From the NCBI GenBank assembly GCA_946803715.1, contig CAMPET010000016.1, positions 486,458-550,457 of the forward strand: a stretch of DNA of 64,000 bases, in the 5' to 3' direction. This DNA is from Beroe ovata (Eukaryota > Ctenophora > Nuda > Beroida > Beroidae). Both the position numbers and the translations under genes were made by a program. This document shows, one piece after another, positions 54,273 through 64,000 of the stretch. Numbering within the stretch: position 1 is the stretch's first letter; every line of letters begins with the position of its first letter. Under the pieces are notes generated by a model. It was not told the DNA's origin. It was given only the letters and a program-made list of their open reading frames with translations, and did not search any database.

Positions 54273-55271
54273 ATGAGTACGAAATTGGAAGAAATAATTC
54301 AGAAATTCAATTTAACTGACCCAGTTAATGAAAAAGTCAACACATACATCAAGGTTTATGTTCTCAAAGGAAGTAGTCGTAAAGTTCAAGGATCACAGTT
54401 ATTCAAAACAGATTTTCTCTTGGATCTTGACTCCCCAAAGTCGAAGGAATGGCATGCATTGACAGAAAAACTGAAAGGAATAGTGGATAAGAGATATCAA
54501 GCTGCTCCAAAACCAGAGAACAGAGATGAATCTCTCTGTAGTCGGAGAGAGGATGTACTCTTCGGAATGACATTCATTGCCGATATGCCTGGGGACAATG
54601 CAGAACAATTTATTGAATTGGTTTCAATAAGGGTTGAGCATCTTTGTCTCATAGAGCAGGAGGGAAGTCCAACTCCACGCCCACCCATGCCTATTGATAA
54701 GGATTTGAGCTTCTTGGACTTTGTCTACCTCAAGGAAGATGAGTTCAAGAGGTGTTTGACTAAGTATGAACAACTTGTGAGCATGCTCTCAAGTCTTGGT
54801 GAAGATAAGGTGTATGATGCAATTGTCAAGGACAGGAAACTCCTCGTCCTTAGTCTGTACATGTCCAAGTCTATAGCCTTGCTTCGCTTTCTTTACGACA
54901 TGACGGAAAATGAAAAACGAAAAGAAACTTCTGATATAGCAAAAGAATTCATAGAAATTATTGAGGACTTCGGAAATGGGCCATTGCCAAACATTGATTC
55001 TATATTTGTGAACAATTTTCTCTCTGATGCTTTATCTAAAAATGAATTTGGTTGTGCTGTGAATCATCAAATCGAAAGTTTTCTCAAAGCAGATAAAGCA
55101 GTCTTTGATTTGGTTTTTCGAGTGATGTGTGAGTGCAAACATAAGCGAGCATCAAGCGAAGAGGACTTGACTAACCTTGCTTCAATGTTAAGGGTGGATC
55201 CTATCTACAGATTTTTCATTAGAAAGCATCGTGAGGCTGTAGACCTGTTCCTAGCGACAATAGATGGATGA
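54273..55271 (+). CDS. Unknown intronless ORF family, copy 2
   Basis: 332 residues, starting MSTKLEEIIQKFNLTDP. The protein is identical to copy 3 (58145-59143) and about 89 per cent identical to copy 1. An extra base in the 5' flank shuts the upstream frame seen in copy 1, which supports this start. No recognised domain; predicted all-helical and soluble. Whether copies 2 and 3 are two loci or one locus represented twice is unresolved. Confidence 0.65.
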   Translation: MSTKLEEIIQKFNLTDPVNEKVNTYIKVYVLKGSSRKVQGSQLFKTDFLLDLDSPKSKEWHALTEKLKGIVDKRYQAAPKPENRDESLCSRREDVLFGMTFIADMPGDNAEQFIELVSIRVEHLCLIEQEGSPTPRPPMPIDKDLSFLDFVYLKEDEFKRCLTKYEQLVSMLSSLGEDKVYDAIVKDRKLLVLSLYMSKSIALLRFLYDMTENEKRKETSDIAKEFIEIIEDFGNGPLPNIDSIFVNNFLSDALSKNEFGCAVNHQIESFLKADKAVFDLVFRVMCECKHKRASSEEDLTNLASMLRVDPIYRFFIRKHREAVDLFLATIDG

Positions 55272-55609
55272 CATGGATTCAAAGCACAGTGCCAGAGTTG
55301 TAACTAAGCTTTTTGCGATTAAACAATCAATTGGGGCGACCTTGTTTATGTTACACGTAACTGATTCATGCCTTTCTAGCATCACTTTCTGTGACTTCAT
55401 CTACTGAAGGGTGTGTAGACATTCGTAGCGAAGAAAGAGTCTTATTTAATTATGTTAGCCTTAATCTTTCTTTTACAAATCTTTATTTTAACTGATTCAT
55501 GTTTCTGCATCGCATTAACTTTCTTTTATCTGTAGTAGACGAACACATGGGCTAATTTTTATCTAATTCGATTTATGTAGAATAGACACAACAATCTACA
55601 TTGATGGTG

Positions 55610-56434
55610 ATAACTTTTTTCTTTCTTCTCAGAACTGTGCCATAATCATCGGGTTGAGAGGGATAACTCAGCCATTGCTAGCGCTATCCTCACTATGAGT
55701 CACATTCATCACCTGGAAATTGGTTACCATGTGAATAGTGAACGTCATTCATTGCCTATAAACCTGAGGGTATATACAGAATTAGATTAGAAAGGCTAGG
55801 TTCATGAAGGATCACCTTGGAACAAATGGACCATTTCTTCTGATTGGCACTGTGACATGATCAATGATACTTGCCCCGTTGATTGACTTTCGTTCCAATT
55901 TGCATTGTGTATGTTGACAAGACGACACATTTAACCGTGAGTCGAAACAATACTCCCAGTGCAGATTCAAATACTCCCAGATTCAACAACTCAAGATTAT
56001 TATATGTGGAATCGTTGCCCCAATCAGCAAGTTCATTGTTCCTAAAGAGTAAAAAAGAACTTAATGAGCAACTTAGTCTAAGCACCATCATCAGAAATGA
56101 GCTCCAGGAAACTATTATAGTATTAGCACGTGTCCATGGCAACGCTCGATATAGTTCAAAATCTGCACGTGCAAAACTGCAACACGAAATTCGTGACGTA
56201 CAACCGGACAAACAAACAAACAACCAAATTATGATATAGAAGATTTTTTTTGACGATTTGATTTGATTCATGTAAAATTGACTTTGAATTAATAGTGATT
56301 TATTGAAAACCTCGAGTACATAGATATTTGATTCAATTATTGATACTTGAGCTTTTCCCCTGTCAATTTCCTTTTCAGTCCCTACTCCTTACCTTGGACA
56401 ATGTTTTCACCACCATTTCACTCTCATGTAGGAT
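55610..56434. other. SCFD2 upstream/promoter-like region, array copy 2
   Basis: From about 55750 on this is identical, as far as I can read, to 52300-52984 in unit 1, including the X-box-like motif at 56130-56143. It differs from the intact SCFD2 upstream region. Confidence 0.5.
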
Positions 56435-56626
56435 ATGGCGCACCTGCTCGCTCCCAAATGGTGGGACACATTGGTAACCGAGATGGATCGCAGTGTAGTG
56501 GTGTGTGACACCGCGGCTCTGGAGATGCTACACTGGAGGAAAAAATGCGGTACCTTGACACCACTCTACGAAGTTCTGAAGAAGGGAGAAGTCCAGGTCA
56601 AACTTACTACGAGAATAAGTGTATGA
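56435..56626 (+). pseudogene. Truncated SCFD2 exon 1 fused to a DDX11 exon, copy 2
   Basis: Identical in encoded sequence to 52985-53176, with the breakpoint at 56538/56539. The same 63-residue chimeric frame results. Confidence 0.75.
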
Positions 56627-56971
56627 AAGCTGTAAACCAAGCTATTGGCAGGGCCGTCAGACATGCCGGGGACTATGCTACAATTCTACTTCTTGATAAG
56701 AGGTAATGGACCGAGTCGTATACTATCTCCACATATTTTGTTGTAGCCAGTCATCAGCCTCCAAACTTTAGTTTTTGCAATTGGCAATTTGCCGATAACC
56801 ATTGATATTGCCACTAATCGGCACCCCCTTTTTATTGGAGTTCACGTCATCAGGTACACTACTGATCGAATCAGCAAGAAGTTACCAGCATGGATAAGGG
56901 AACATTTAACCCACACCAATTCTGTGGATAGTGCCAATTCCCTCATAAGAAACTTCTTCTCTGGAAGATAA
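56539..56971 (+). pseudogene. Orphan copy of the last two DDX11 exons, copy 2
   Basis: Identical in encoded sequence to 53089-53521. It again lacks the splice acceptor in front of the first exon. Confidence 0.85.
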
Positions 56972-57086
56972 GTAGACATCTTCAATCTAATCTCTATCGT
57001 TCTTATCTGATTTGATTTCTAATTTAGGGCATTGAATAGGGTTTTGAATAACACCGTAAGTAGGTTTGTGACCATTTACTTCAATT

Positions 57087-58000
57087 GATGTTAAATTTTC
57101 TTGCACGATGAGATGGGATATCATGAATGTAATAAAAGTGCCAAGTTATTGGCGTTTTTCACCTCACTCACAACAAAACAACTAAAAATAACCCCTTTGA
57201 CCGAACTCCTTTGTTATTTTTTCATATGATCTTATAATATTCGATTGAATGAGATCAAGATTAAGTACTACTAAAATGAGTGAAGAAACTCAGAGAAGTA
57301 TGGGATTGACTGGGGCTTGGACCCAGAACCTCAGGAGCAGCAGGCGGATTCCTGAGGTTCTGGGTTCAAGCCCCGGTCAATCCCATTCTTTTCTGACTTT
57401 CTAATCAGTACTTCATCTTGATCTCATTCAAACGAATACCCCTCTTCATCCTAAGCCGAGATCAGTCCGTGTATAATGTTCCCTCGGCTTTTGTACAGCA
57501 GGGTGTACGATNTTTCTTGCACGATGAGATTGTGGGATATCATGAATGTAATATAGGTGTCAAGTTATTGGCGTTTTCCACCTCACTCACAACAAAACAA
57601 CTAAAAATAACCCCTTTGACCGAACTCCTTTGTGTTCTTTGTCATATGATCTTATGATATTCGATTGAATGAGATCAATATTAAGTACTACTAAAATGAG
57701 AGAAGAAACTCAGAGAAGTATGGGATTGACCGGAGCTTGGACCCAGAACCTCAGGAGCAACAGGCGTGATTCCTGAGGTTCTGTGTTCAAGCCCCGGTCA
57801 ATCCCATTCTTTTCTGATTTTCTAATCAGTACTTCATCATGATCTCATTCAAACGAATACCCCCCCCTTCATCCTAAGCCGAGATCAGCCCGTGTATGAT
57901 GTTCCCTCGGCTTTTGTACAGCAGGGTGTACGATGTATGTGTATGCTTGTGTGTGTGACGTGGGTGTGTGTGTGACATTTATTTTGCAGTGAAGGATATA
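57087..58000. mobile_element. tRNA-like foldback element present twice around a single N
   Basis: 57087-57511 and 57513-57937 both align to the same part of the unit (from about 53637). Each contains the inverted tRNA-like arms (about 57297-57390 and 57715-57812). An isolated N at 57512 separates them. The two versions differ by small changes, so they look like overlapping contig ends of different haplotypes or units. Confidence 0.7.
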
Positions 58001-58144
58001 AACAGTATTAATTTACGATCATATGATATGAACAATGTATAAGATGATAATTGTTATTCAGCATTATAAACTCCTCACGTTTTCACGCATTTTATACGGG
58101 AATGGCTAGATTGCAAATGTACCCTGAGATGTAGCCTAGGGATT

Positions 58145-59143
58145 ATGAGTACGAAATTGGAAGAAATAATTCAGAAATTCAATTTAACTGACCCAGTTAA
58201 TGAAAAAGTCAACACATACATCAAGGTTTATGTTCTCAAAGGAAGTAGTCGTAAAGTTCAAGGATCACAGTTATTCAAAACAGATTTTCTCTTGGATCTT
58301 GACTCCCCAAAGTCGAAGGAATGGCATGCATTGACAGAAAAACTGAAAGGAATAGTGGATAAGAGATATCAAGCTGCTCCAAAACCAGAGAACAGAGATG
58401 AATCTCTCTGTAGTCGGAGAGAGGATGTACTCTTCGGAATGACATTCATTGCCGATATGCCTGGGGACAATGCAGAACAATTTATTGAATTGGTTTCAAT
58501 AAGGGTTGAGCATCTTTGTCTCATAGAGCAGGAGGGAAGTCCAACTCCACGCCCACCCATGCCTATTGATAAGGATTTGAGCTTCTTGGACTTTGTCTAC
58601 CTCAAGGAAGATGAGTTCAAGAGGTGTTTGACTAAGTATGAACAACTTGTGAGCATGCTCTCAAGTCTTGGTGAAGATAAGGTGTATGATGCAATTGTCA
58701 AGGACAGGAAACTCCTCGTCCTTAGTCTGTACATGTCCAAGTCTATAGCCTTGCTTCGCTTTCTTTACGACATGACGGAAAATGAAAAACGAAAAGAAAC
58801 TTCTGATATAGCAAAAGAATTCATAGAAATTATTGAGGACTTCGGAAATGGGCCATTGCCAAACATTGATTCTATATTTGTGAACAATTTTCTCTCTGAT
58901 GCTTTATCTAAAAATGAATTTGGTTGTGCTGTGAATCATCAAATCGAAAGTTTTCTCAAAGCAGATAAAGCAGTCTTTGATTTGGTTTTTCGAGTGATGT
59001 GTGAGTGCAAACATAAGCGAGCATCAAGCGAAGAGGACTTGACTAACCTTGCTTCAATGTTAAGGGTGGATCCTATCTACAGATTTTTCATTAGAAAGCA
59101 TCGTGAGGCTGTAGACCTGTTCCTAGCGACAATAGATGGATGA
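58145..59143 (+). CDS. Unknown intronless ORF family, copy 3
   Basis: 332 residues, protein identical to copy 2. It lies about 1.1 kb upstream of intact SCFD2 on the same strand. No domain is recognised. Perfect identity with copy 2, while copy 1 differs by about 11 per cent in protein, means very recent duplication, gene conversion or an assembly repeat. Confidence 0.65.
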   Translation: MSTKLEEIIQKFNLTDPVNEKVNTYIKVYVLKGSSRKVQGSQLFKTDFLLDLDSPKSKEWHALTEKLKGIVDKRYQAAPKPENRDESLCSRREDVLFGMTFIADMPGDNAEQFIELVSIRVEHLCLIEQEGSPTPRPPMPIDKDLSFLDFVYLKEDEFKRCLTKYEQLVSMLSSLGEDKVYDAIVKDRKLLVLSLYMSKSIALLRFLYDMTENEKRKETSDIAKEFIEIIEDFGNGPLPNIDSIFVNNFLSDALSKNEFGCAVNHQIESFLKADKAVFDLVFRVMCECKHKRASSEEDLTNLASMLRVDPIYRFFIRKHREAVDLFLATIDG

Positions 59144-59489
59144 CATGGATTCAAAGCACAGTGCCAGAGTTGTAACTAAGCTTTTTGCGATTAAACAATC
59201 AATTGGGGCGACCTTGTTTATGTTACACGTAACTGATTCATGCCTTTCTAGCATCACTTTCTGTGACTTCATCTACTGAAGGGTGTGTAGACATTCGTAG
59301 CGAAGAAAGAGTCTTATTTAATTATGTTAGCCTTAATCTTTCTTTTACAAATCTTTATTTTAACTGATTTATGTTTCTGCATCGCATTAACTTTCTTTTA
59401 TCTGTAGTAGACGAACACATGGGCTAATCTTTATCTAATTCGATTTATGTAGAATAGACACTACAATCTACATTGATGGTGATAACTTT

Positions 59490-60286
59490 TTTCTTTCTTC
59501 TCAGAACCGTGGCATAATCATCGGGTTGAGAGGGATAACTCAGCCATTGCTAGCTATCCTCTCTATGAGTCACATTCATCACCTGGAAATTGGTTACATG
59601 TGAATAGTGAACGTCATTCATTGCCCATAAACCTGAGGGTTTATACAGAATTCGATTAGAAAGGCTAGGTTCATGAAGGAGCACCTTGAAACAAATCGGC
59701 AATTTCTTCTGATTGGCACTGTGACATGATGCTTGCCCCGTTGATTGACTTTCGTTCCAATTTGCATTGTGTATGTTGGCACATGTTACCGTGAATCGAA
59801 AAAATACTCCCAACAACTCAAGATTATTATATGTGGATTGTTGAATCGTTGCCCCAATAAGTTCATTGTTCCTAAAGAGTAAAAAAGAACTTAATGGCCA
59901 ACTTAGTCCTATCAGTATCACAATCATCAGAAACGAGCTCCAGGACACTATTATAGTATTAGCAGTTAGCACGTGTCCATGGCAACGCTCGATAAAGTTC
60001 AAAACCTGCACGTGCAACACTGCAACACGAAATTCGTGACGTACAACCGGACAAACAAACAACCAAATTATGATATAGAAGATATTTTTTATTTAAAGGA
60101 CGATTTGATTTGATTTATGTAAAATTGACTTTGAATTCATAGGCGCTATAGTGATTTATTGATAACCTCGAGTACATAGATATTTGATTCAATTATTGAT
60201 ACCTGAGGTTTTCCTCTGTCAATTTCCTTTTCTGTCCCTACTCCTTACCTTGGACAGTGTTTTCACCACCATTTCACTCGTAGGAT
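59490..60286. promoter_or_regulatory. Upstream region of intact SCFD2
   Basis: The region between the third ORF copy and the SCFD2 start must contain the SCFD2 promoter. GTGTCCATGGCAAC at 59973-59986 resembles an RFX X-box (reverse strand GTTGCCATGGACAC) and is conserved in the two other units although nearby sequence has several indels. The X-box reading is inference. Confidence 0.4.
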
Positions 60287-62335
60287 ATGTCGCACCTGCT
60301 CGCTCCCAAATGGTGGAACACATTGGTAACCGAGATGGATCACAGTGTAGTGGTGTGTGACACCGCGGCTCTTGAGATGCTACACTGGAGTGGTGTCCTC
60401 TCCTCCTCTGGGAGGTGTGAGGTGGCCGGCACCCACCTGACAACAGACCCAGTTATTGAGTATGGGGCGGGGACGGGCCTTCTCTTCCTTGTCGGTTAGT
60501 TAGGGCGTGTACTTAACATCTTCCGTTTTTACCTCTGTTTTTACTTACTTTTGGTTATGGGAGGAATTCACTGTTCGTTGCGGCCTTCAACGTCAGTTCA
60601 CTGATATTTTCGACTCATCATAATTACAGGAGATGCTGACACTCTATCATCTATAACAAAAATAGTAGAGAGATGGTTATGTTCAGAGACGCTTCAGGTC
60701 ACTGTGACCAGTCTCCTCAATTTGGAGTCACTCAAAGTCTTCACGGGAAAGGACAATCCCGACTGCTACTATCTGGAAATCTTGTCAAATCTCTCCAACA
60801 TATACCCGAATACCATATTCAACTTCACACTATCGCCGGTCCCATGTTTTTTCCCTACTGACCACGCCCTAATCACGCCTACTGCTCGTGATATGTTCCC
60901 CCTCACCCAGCCTGATTTGCACGCCCTCAATGCTTGGCTCAAGTCACGTGGGGAGACGAGATCACTTGAACTAGATCAAGTTATCACCATGGCAATGTTG
61001 CCTGCCACTCTCCAACTTCAGATCAAGATGTTAGCTGAGGAGCTTGGGCACATGTTCGATGAAATGGGCGTGGCTGAGGACTGCTACTGTGTTGGCTCTT
61101 CCTCCAGGATTCTAGCAGATCAGTTAGTTTCAACTGTTGGACATCGGCCTGATCGAAGATATTCCAGTAAAATGAGTGTAATTTTCATCGACAGGACATT
61201 GGATCTATTCAACGTGTCTAGCTCCGACTTCAAGCACACGGCTGATCTTCTCTTCAATAATTCAGAAGAGCTGTTCCCTGGTTCAAATGACGTGAGAGTT
61301 GATCTGAGACGCCTGTTCAACAAACCAAAGGAAGAGTTTGTTATTAGCGGGAGTGTTAGTGAGTCAAGATCCGCTGTTCCTATGACGTCACTTCTATCAT
61401 CAGATCACGTCACGCTCGTTGATCAAATTCTATCGTCCCTAGAAAATGGGCTCCAAGTTGAACCTGACATATTAGCCAGCAGAGACCTCTCTGCAATTTT
61501 ACCCGAGACAGACATGTTTTCCAAGATAGAGAACTTCCCATACTTCCAAATTCTTGCTGCTATTTCGGAGTGCGTGGACAAGGGAGATAGGCCTATCATG
61601 GAGCATTTTCAGACGACTGATCATTCGCTGCTCTGGACTAGTCTGGAAGATGCTGTGTTGGTTGGGCAACTCGCCAACTCCATTCTGCAGACAGTCTCGG
61701 ACCACCACTTCCTGACTCCGCTCCATATTGCCACTCTCCTCATCCAACTCTACTCGCTATTCGGACACATTGTCGATGAAACATCCGAAACTGATGCTAT
61801 CGAGTTGGCAAAACTTAAACTCCTCTTTTTCCGGAAAGTGAAGGATGGAACAGACAGTCTGAGTTCATCTCTCCACTCTCCTGGAGTGTCTGATGAGAAG
61901 CTCCACAGGAGGATTGACGATATATTCACCCGTATTGGGAGTATCGCCAAGTGCAGGAAGAACTTGTCCCAGTTGAAAGACATTGTCATTGGAAGCGGGA
62001 CGCCTCGCTACCAGCCGATTCTCGAGCAGGTCATTGACTTGTGTCTCGACCAGGATCAAACTGGTGGCTTGACAGATATCGAGTATCGGTCTGGTGGACT
62101 GAGAGACCTGCTGAAGACCGGTCTTGGATTGTTCACACGGTCCGTGGCCAAGCCTCGGCCGACATGCCCCCTCCTGGTGTACATGGTGGGTGGGGTCACT
62201 GTGAGTGAGATGAGGTGGGTGGAGGAGTACCGACAGAGGACCGGGAGGAATGTCATGATAGGGGGAACTTGTATACTCAATCATCAGAAACTAGCTCAGA
62301 AACTGCTCCTCAATGACAATGTGTTCGGAGTGTGA
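60287..62335 (+). CDS. SCFD2: Sec1 family domain-containing protein 2, two exons
   Basis: A Sec1/Munc18-like protein; family members bind SNAREs in vesicle trafficking, and SCFD2's exact role is poorly defined. Exon 1 (60287-60494) starts MSHLLAPKWWNTLV and exon 2 (60630-62335) follows in phase, giving 637 residues (human has 684). Visible Sec1-like parts are the N-terminal LHW/LLFLVG region, VIFIDRTLDLFN in the middle (the conserved 'D-R-x-D' strand of Sec1 proteins) and the C-terminal CPLLVYMVGGVTVSE..W with ILNHQKLAQ at the end. The first 104 bases of exon 1 recur in the upstream array units with changes such as S2A and N11D. Confidence 0.88.
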
Positions 62336-62487
62336 TACCTCAAGTTGCGAACAAATAGACGTTGAGTCTTTCGAAATCTGATTATTATGACGAAAAATTT
62401 CAGTAATACTATGCATGATTGATCATTGTAAGTATTATAAATCCAAGTATTCCGATACTGTTTCTGATTCTCGTCGACTTATTATAC

Positions 62488-63487
62488 ATGCTGAAGATTC
62501 TCGCACCTATCACGATATTGATTTGTGCCTCACTCATAAACACCCTCATTCCAGAGACATCATGTACTAATGTAACTCAGGAGTCGATAACCATGGAAAT
62601 TCGTCTTCTGTCCCGCGAGGAAACATGTTCACTTCTTTCCACTTCCCATATCTACACTCGATATGTCATTGTTTCTAGCGCAGAGATAGTTGGAACTTTG
62701 CCAGGAGTTTCTCACAAGGTCATGCCAATGTCTTGGCTGCTTGATGCAGAGCAGGTATGTATCATTGTGGAGCTGTGAGTGAAATTACACCCATGATACC
62801 CAAACTCAGTATCCTAACAGTCATGAAGTTAACAAGGATTTGTCTCTTCAGGCGGACCAAACTTCAACAGAGAGAACTGCCAGCACCTCTGATATTGGAT
62901 GGTTCTGCACATTGACTAGCGGTACTCTCACTCTAACCCTCGACAAGAGTCTCTTCTCAATCAGTGGACTCCAGTGTAAAAAGTCACGTGACATGTCACG
63001 TGATCTGTATACCTTCTCATGTGATATACGTGAACCAACAGCTCATAACCGTAAAACACTCGCGTACTGTTTCGATAACGTCCTAAAACATGAATACACC
63101 TGGAATGTGGGAAATAACACGCAATGCGCACGTGACTGCTTCGTGTCACGTGTTGCGTTACCTGTTGCTATAGCAACACACGAAGACCTCCAAGATGTTG
63201 TGGATGCTGTGGGGGCAACCTTGCTGGGTTGCAAACAAGGAAGTCCCGATAACGTAGCAAACACGTTCACTGTTGGGGAGTTTGATAACTCTAGGAATTG
63301 TTGGCTCTATGCCAGTGACTCGTGCATCACTGGCCAGGAAATGTGTCATAAGATGGCGGAATTGGGGGAGAGTGTGCGATTTGTGACACTGTTTTCTCTC
63401 CCCAGTCACAGCAAAACTACAAAACACATTGCTCTCTTCTTCAGTGGTGAAGACGATGTCTATTTGCTGCAATATGAGGTTACTTGA
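62488..63487 (+). CDS. RPP40: Ribonuclease P/MRP subunit p40-like protein, two exons
   Basis: Probably a protein subunit of nuclear RNase P and RNase MRP, which process tRNA 5' ends and pre-rRNA. Exons 62488-62754 and 62852-63487 join in phase to 300 residues (human RPP40 has 363). The best matches to the family are LTSGTLTLTLDKSLFSISGLQ-type sequence (the family has LSLDKDTYE.TGLQG), a WLGA-like VDAVGATLLGC segment and a C-terminal VRFVTLFSLPS...IALFFSGEDDVYLLQ strand pattern corresponding to the family's YNFVIFNNQDYWLQ end. The start is uncertain; the frame is open further upstream without an ATG. Similarity is moderate. Confidence 0.55.
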
Positions 63488-63780
63488 CGCTCAGGTTTTA
63501 GGCTCAATCGTTGAATAGGTATAATTTTTAATGACCCCAAGTGATTTTTTAATGATTCATCAGATTGCTTATACCTATATCACTTTTCACAATGATTCTC
63601 CTGTTATCGCAAGACCATCTTATTTGATATTTGACTTAACAATTATAGTAATACTCCCGATATATTTTTCACAATTCAAGGTTTTCCCTTCACGACCTAC
63701 TGATCATGACGAATTACGATGATGGTCGAAAATATCGATTTTAAAGCTCCTCAACAAAACATCCCCAATTATATAGGACA
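63488..63780. other. Intergenic spacer
   Basis: AT-rich sequence between the RPP40-like gene and the next plus-strand exon. Nothing else is recognised. Confidence 0.4.
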
Positions 63781-63885
63781 ATGTGCAGCCCACTGTCTCG
63801 CCACGCCCTGAATCTCCTGACACGAGTTCAGTACCCAGCCCCCTCCTTGCTCATCGTGTCTGTCAGACCTGCCTCAACTGTGAAT
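63781..63885 (+). CDS. First exon of a gene running off the window, probable mitochondrial presequence
   Basis: ATG 63781 opens a 35-codon frame ending at a good donor (AAT|GTGAGT). The encoded peptide has four Arg, no Asp or Glu and many Ser, Leu and Ala residues (MCSPLSRHALNLLTRVQ at the start), as in mitochondrial targeting sequences. The rest of the gene is outside the window, so the product is unknown. The intron contains (GT)n at the very end. Confidence 0.5.
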
Positions 63886-64000
63886 GTGAGTAACGGGCGT
63901 GGTGTCGAGACTCGAGGATAGGGGCGGTGACCTGGCGGGGGGGGAATGTGCCATACTCGTGCGTGACCTGTGTGTGTGTGTGCGTGATCTGTGTGTGTGT

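Larger units (their letters stand above)
49551..60390 (+). repeat. Tandem array: DDX11 3' end, unknown ORF, SCFD2 5' end
   Basis: Three units are seen: 49551-53088 (3538 bases), 53089-56538 (3450 bases) and 56539-60390 (longer because of a redundant overlap at the N at 57512). Each begins exactly at the first base of the penultimate DDX11 exon (GAAAAAATG) and ends within SCFD2 exon 1 after 'cactggag'. The flanks share only AG at the breakpoint, a 2-base microhomology. Unit 1 is continuous with intact DDX11 and unit 3 with intact SCFD2. The middle unit may be an assembly chimera (see findings). Confidence 0.9.

Noticed and set aside
1-64000. CRISPR arrays, bacterial operons, riboswitches or prophage
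   Set aside because: The window is animal nuclear DNA with spliced genes. The only regularly spaced repeats are minisatellites and the 3.5-kb array.

Overview
This is nuclear DNA of an animal. Nearly every gene is split by short GT-AG introns, and the products are eukaryotic or animal-specific: a CENP-E-type kinetochore kinesin, HEXIM, COG1, the DDX11 helicase, SCFD2, nucleolar GTPase 2, an RPP40-like RNase P subunit and microsomal-type epoxide hydrolases. TTAGGG-type telomeric repeats, a Penelope-like retroelement fragment, tRNA-derived SINE-like elements and many (GT)n tracts fit an invertebrate metazoan. I cannot name the species. The sequence is a draft scaffold: three long N runs lie inside (GT)n tracts, and five isolated Ns look like contig joins.

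Layout: 0.7-3.3 kb holds a CYP4-like P450 (-) and a redundant copy of its 3' end. 3.9-12.5 kb holds two tandem paralogous epoxide hydrolase genes (-), each rebuilt here as ten exons with the same phases, with an orphan seven-segment membrane-protein gene (+) between them. 12.6-16.9 kb is gene-poor and repeat-rich. 16.9-26.8 kb is a 20-exon CENP-E-like kinesin (+). 27.5-29.1 kb is a nest of palindromes, one centred on telomeric repeats, next to the GIY-YIG endonuclease end of a Penelope-like element. 29.1-36.2 kb holds four minus-strand genes: GNL2, an NDUFB8-like complex I subunit, an intronless multi-pass membrane protein and HEXIM. 38-45.9 kb is COG1 (+), in which a 2.2-kb exon block is present twice around a single N. 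46.3-50 kb is DDX11 (+). 49.5-60.4 kb is a tandem array of units of about 3.5 kb, each carrying the last two DDX11 exons, a tRNA-like foldback, an intronless unknown ORF and the start of SCFD2. Intact SCFD2 (+), an RPP40-like gene (+) and the first exon of another gene (+) finish the window.

Most genes are unrelated housekeeping genes that happen to be neighbours. The linked groups are the epoxide hydrolase pair (with the P450 beside it, a plausible xenobiotic or lipid-epoxide cluster) and the DDX11/ORF/SCFD2 array. The most novel items are the unknown ORF family in that array, whose copies differ mainly at amino-acid-changing sites, and the telomere-centred palindrome beside the Penelope-like endonuclease.
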